Shown: one piece after another, positions 6,011 to 8,005 of the stretch | Position numbering within the stretch: the stretch's first letter is position 1 | Layout: each line of letters starts with the position of its first letter | Assembly: GCA_903954205.1 (NCBI GenBank) | Contig: CAJBMR010000036.1 | Span: 1-8,005 of the forward strand | DNA length: 8,005 nt | Reading direction: 5' to 3' | DNA from: an uncultured bacterium | GTDB taxonomy: Bacteria > Actinomycetota > Actinomycetes > S36-B12 | Notes under the pieces: model-generated | The model's input: only the letters and a program-made list of their open reading frames with translations | What the model was told of the DNA's origin: nothing | The model's database searches: none | Position numbers and translations under genes: made by a program

Positions 6011-6568
6011 GTGTCTGAGGAGTCGGGGCAGTCCGTCGAGTCGGCGGAGGCGTCCCTGCTGGACCTGCCCGAGGAGCTCATCCCGCTGTCGTGGCTCATC
6101 GGCCGTTGGGCCGGCGTCGGACTCGGGCACTACCCCACGATCGAGGACTTCCGCTTCGGCCAGGAGGTGTCCTTCACCACCGATGGTCGCCCGTTCCTCA
6201 TCTACGCGTCTCGCAGTTGGCTGCTCGACGATGACGGTGCGAAGGTCCGCCCCCTCGCACTCGAATCGGGCTTCTGGCGTCCGCGCCCCGGAGGTGAAGT
6301 GGAGGTGACTCTCGCGCACCCCACGGGCTACTCCGAGTTGTGGCTCGGCACGCATGAGGTGCTCGGCATCGAAGACGCTCGCATTACGGGGGCGCGCGCC
6401 AACCTGCGCACCGATGTCATCGCCGCGTCCCCCACCGCGAAGCCCTACGCCGCAGGCGAGCGGCTCTACGGCCTGGTCAATGGCGAACTCATGTGGACCT
6501 TCGACATGGCGGCCGTCGGTGAGCCGATGACCAACCATCTCTCGGCGCGGTTGCGCCCGGCTGACTGA
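6011..6568 (+). CDS. Nitrobindin / FABP-like heme-binding beta-barrel protein
   Basis: Member of the nitrobindin family (fatty-acid-binding-protein-like barrel, formerly UPF0678; M. tuberculosis Rv0813c and the human THAP4 C-terminal domain). Characterised members bind ferric heme, bind NO and isomerise peroxynitrite to nitrate. The 185-residue protein has a polar ~20-residue N-tail, then the signature GRWAGVGLGHYPTI (31-44), FRFGQEVSF (47-55), GRPFLIYASRSW (59-70), ESGFWR (85-90), AHPTGYSE (102-109) and a C-terminal NHLSARL (175-181), whose H176 is in the place of the proximal heme ligand. The start is GTG 6011, immediately after the TAG of the small membrane gene, with AAGGGTCAGGG upstream as ribosome binding region inside that gene. 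Nur-like regulator follows after 10 bp. Ends in TGA. Heme and NO binding are inferred from family. Confidence 0.9.
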   Translation: MSEESGQSVESAEASLLDLPEELIPLSWLIGRWAGVGLGHYPTIEDFRFGQEVSFTTDGRPFLIYASRSWLLDDDGAKVRPLALESGFWRPRPGGEVEVTLAHPTGYSELWLGTHEVLGIEDARITGARANLRTDVIAASPTAKPYAAGERLYGLVNGELMWTFDMAAVGEPMTNHLSARLRPAD

Positions 6569-6578
6569 CGGTCGGCCC

Positions 6579-7001
6579 GTGGACTTGGATCAGCGCCTCC
6601 ACGCCCGCGGTTATCGCGTCACGCCTCAGCGCACGCTCGTGCTCGCTGCTGTCAACGACCTCGGTCACGCGACGCCCGAGGAGATCCTTGTTCGCGTGCA
6701 GGAGGAGTCCCCCAAGGTCAACCTGTCGACGGTCTACCGCACCCTCGAGGTGCTCGAGGACGTCGGCCTCGTCACGCACGCGCACCTCGGACACGGCTCG
6801 CCGACCTACCACTCGGTCGATGACGACGTACACATCCACCTTGTCTGCCGTCAATGCGATGGCATCGAGTCGATTCCCGCTGGGGTGGCGCGAGACTTCT
6901 TCGATGCGCTCGACCGCGAGCGTGGCTTCTCCACTGACGTGGGCCACATGGCGATCCACGGCGTCTGCCGCCCCTGCCGGGAAGATGATCCGCATGCCTG
7001 A
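6579..7001 (+). CDS. nur: Fur-family metalloregulator, Nur-like
   Basis: Metal-dependent repressor of 140 residues with a winged helix (~1-75: RGYRVTPQRTLVLAAV, then NLSTVYRTLEVLEDVGLV with the recognition helix) and a dimerisation/metal domain. Two CxxC pairs, C90/C93 and C130/C133, form the structural zinc type site. The hinge THAHLGHGSPTYH (66-78) and HIHLVCRQC (85-93) closely follow Streptomyces Nur, the nickel-responsive regulator of sodF and nickel uptake. By my recalled alignment H67, H69 and H123 match its nickel ligands, and H30, H85 and H87 match three of four second-site ligands, with D83 replacing the fourth His. Start GTG 6579 fits family length although its Shine-Dalgarno is poor; tight spacing (10 bp after nitrobindin) suggests coupling. 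Overlaps the next gene by 8 bp. Fur family is certain; the Nur subtype is likely but not proven. Confidence 0.88.
   Translation: MDLDQRLHARGYRVTPQRTLVLAAVNDLGHATPEEILVRVQEESPKVNLSTVYRTLEVLEDVGLVTHAHLGHGSPTYHSVDDDVHIHLVCRQCDGIESIPAGVARDFFDALDRERGFSTDVGHMAIHGVCRPCREDDPHA
6979..6984 (+). promoter_or_regulatory. Shine-Dalgarno for the YgfZ-like gene
   Basis: GGGAAG lies 9 nt before ATG 6994, inside the last codons of the Fur-family gene. It fixes the start at 6994 and shows the two genes are translated from the same mRNA with an 8-bp overlap. Confidence 0.6.
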
Positions 7002-8005
7002 CGTTTCGGCAGGGGTGAAGGCCTATCGCAGTCCCGCACTCGACCTGCCCGGTGCATGCCCGGCCCCCGAGGGCTCGGTCGATGGCGGCGTGCCCTGGCA
7101 CTACGGCGATCCGCACGCGGAGCAGCGCCGACTTGTCGAGGGCCGGGGATCCGTGGACCTGTCGCACCGCGGGGTCGTGACCGTCACCGGACCCGATCGG
7201 CTCACCTGGCTGCACAGCCTCACCACCCAGCACCTCGAGACCCTCGCTCCGGGCACATCGACGACGGCCCTCATCCTCAGCCCCCACGGTCATGTCGAGC
7301 ACGAGATGCACCTGACCGACGACGGCACCACGACGTGGATCACGGTCGAGCCGGGGGATGCTCCCGGTCTGGTCGCCTACCTCGACTCGATGCGCTTCAT
7401 GCTGCGCGTCGAGGTGGCCGACGCGAGCGAGGACTGGGCGGTCGTCTGGCAGCCCCTGCGGGAGGCCGCCCCGGACCGCGTCACCTGGCTCGTGCCCGCA
7501 GACATGGCGGGAGCGGGAGTCATCGACGCGGGCAGCGACCGTGGTGGCGATGCATCGAAGTACGTCGACCATCGGCCAGACGTGCTCGTCGGCCGCGAGG
7601 TGCTGGTGCCGCGCGAGGAGCTGCTCGCCGTGCTCGGCGGCGATCCCTCGGGCACCTGGGCGCTCGAGGCTCTGCGCGTCGCGGCCGCGGTCCCGCGCGA
7701 GGCCGACACCGGGGCCATGGTGCGCGATTCCGGCGGGCTGGCCTTCTTCCTCGGCGTCGCGGTCCTCGCCGGCTTCGTCTATCTGCACTGTGAACTGAAC
7801 CACCTGTTCGTCGTCGTCTTCGACCCGTTGCGCCTGCCGGTGCTGACCCTGCTCTGGCTGGGTCTGGTCGGCGGCCTGCTGCTGGCCGCGAGCCGGGGCC
7901 GGCCTGCCACCGCCTGGCTGACCGGCGCCGCCTGGGCGGCGTTGGCGGTCGTGCTGCTGAAGCTCCTTGCCGTAGACCTGCACTCGTGGGACTTCCGCCT
8001 TGAAC
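6994..8005 (+). CDS. YgfZ/GcvT-like folate-binding protein, N-terminal part, with abnormal C-terminal continuation
   Basis: YgfZ-type proteins resemble the aminomethyltransferase GcvT, bind tetrahydrofolate and support Fe-S enzyme maturation. Residues ~1-236 fit the actinobacterial family: VPWHYGDPHAEQRRL, GSVDLSHRGVVTVTGPDRL (near 52-70), TWLHSLTTQHL, LSPHGHVEHEMHL, TVEPGD, YLDSMRFMLRVEVAD, LVGREVLVPREEL and GTWALEALRVAA. After about 7702 the expected continuation (an HRTIPHE-like segment and the hallmark KGCYxGQE) is absent; the same frame instead runs through a hydrophobic multi-pass segment to the window end with no stop. The hallmark motif is also not visible in the other forward frames. 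Start ATG 6994 is supported by GGGAAG at 9 nt and overlaps the Fur-family stop by 8 bp. Identity of the N-terminal part is confident; whether the whole frame is one natural gene is doubtful. Confidence 0.8.
   Translation, partial: MPDVSAGVKAYRSPALDLPGACPAPEGSVDGGVPWHYGDPHAEQRRLVEGRGSVDLSHRGVVTVTGPDRLTWLHSLTTQHLETLAPGTSTTALILSPHGHVEHEMHLTDDGTTTWITVEPGDAPGLVAYLDSMRFMLRVEVADASEDWAVVWQPLREAAPDRVTWLVPADMAGAGVIDAGSDRGGDASKYVDHRPDVLVGREVLVPREELLAVLGGDPSGTWALEALRVAAAVPREADTGAMVRDSGGLAFFLGVAVLAGFVYLHCELNHLFVVVFDPLRLPVLTLLWLGLVGGLLLAASRGRPATAWLTGAAWAALAVVLLKLLAVDLHSWDFRLE
7702..8005 (+). other. Foreign-looking membrane-protein segment (DUF2339-like?)
   Basis: In the frame of the YgfZ-like gene this encodes about 100 residues with several hydrophobic helices: LAFFLGVAVLAGFVYLHCEL, then FDPLRLPVLTLLWLGLVGG, LLLAAS, and AAWAALAVVLLKLLAVDL. 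The wording (FVYLxxELN...PLRLPVLTLLW...KLLAVDL) recalls the large multi-pass DUF2339 membrane proteins, from memory and at modest confidence. Leucine codons shift: by my count about 16 CTG to 4 CTC here, against about 10 CTG to 13 CTC in the upstream YgfZ part. Nothing in a YgfZ protein should be membrane-embedded, so this piece probably comes from a different gene or genome. The exact junction cannot be fixed; somewhere from 7695 to 7740 is plausible. Confidence 0.55.

Noticed and set aside
7056..7793. A 245-codon plus-strand open frame, Arg/Gly-rich, overlapping the YgfZ-like gene
   Set aside because: It is an out-of-frame shadow of YgfZ with no recognisable fold; the YgfZ frame has clear family motifs.
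6772..7983. A 403-codon minus-strand open frame opposite the Fur-family and YgfZ-like genes
   Set aside because: It is low-complexity Arg/Gly/Gln/His-rich, matches no family I know, and lies antisense to two well-supported genes; long antisense frames are expected in high-GC DNA. It also spans the suspected junction.
1..8005. CRISPR arrays, tRNA/rRNA genes, transposases, integrases or toxin-antitoxin pairs
   Set aside because: Reading through found no spaced direct repeats, cloverleaf candidates or recombinase motifs; the gene order looks like core chromosome.

Overview
The window is high-GC DNA (roughly two thirds G+C by eye) from an actinomycete-type bacterium (Actinomycetota). The best evidence is the gene set: a mycothiol synthase (mycothiol is an actinobacterial thiol), a GlnR-type orphan OmpR-family regulator directly upstream of it, a Nur-like Fur-family regulator, and frequent GTG starts. 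I cannot name a genus from sequence alone.

Layout. The left half is a minus-strand block, read from about 5052 down to 1: glnR (4318-5052), mshD (3338-4321), ppk (1113-3266), then a CYTH-CHAD protein that runs off the left edge (1-1090). glnR and mshD overlap by 4 bases (ATGA), mshD and ppk are 71 bp apart, and ppk and CYTH-CHAD are 22 bp apart, so this looks like one transcription unit or two closely linked ones. The right half is a plus-strand block: an alpha/beta hydrolase (5072-5899), a 33-residue single-pass membrane protein (5909-6010), a nitrobindin/FABP-like beta-barrel protein (6011-6568), a Nur-like Fur regulator (6579-7001) and a YgfZ/GcvT-like protein (from 6994) that is open at the right edge. 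The two blocks diverge from a 19-bp gap at 5053-5071, where the Shine-Dalgarno sequence of the hydrolase and a candidate -10 box for a leaderless glnR transcript occupy the same bases on opposite strands.

How the genes work together. The left block joins nitrogen-status regulation (GlnR), thiol redox buffering (MshD, last step of mycothiol synthesis) and polyphosphate (PPK1 makes it; CHAD domains bind it). The right block joins a probable heme/NO protein (nitrobindin), a metal-sensing regulator (Nur family, known in Streptomyces to control superoxide dismutase and nickel uptake genes) and a YgfZ-type protein linked to Fe-S cluster upkeep. The overall theme is housekeeping metabolism plus redox/metal stress. 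Almost everything belongs to known families; I see no mobile element, CRISPR array, tRNA or rRNA.

Most unusual points. (1) The YgfZ reading frame loses family similarity near 7702 and continues in frame as a hydrophobic, CTG-rich, multi-pass membrane sequence to the window end: an assembly chimera, recombination or gene fusion. (2) MshD carries a ten-histidine insertion inside its second acetyltransferase domain. (3) The hydrolase, the 33-residue protein and the nitrobindin gene lie in one reading frame interrupted only by two TAG codons, while every other complete gene in the window ends in TGA. No intergenic stretch exceeds 300 bases; the longest is the 71-bp mshD-ppk gap.
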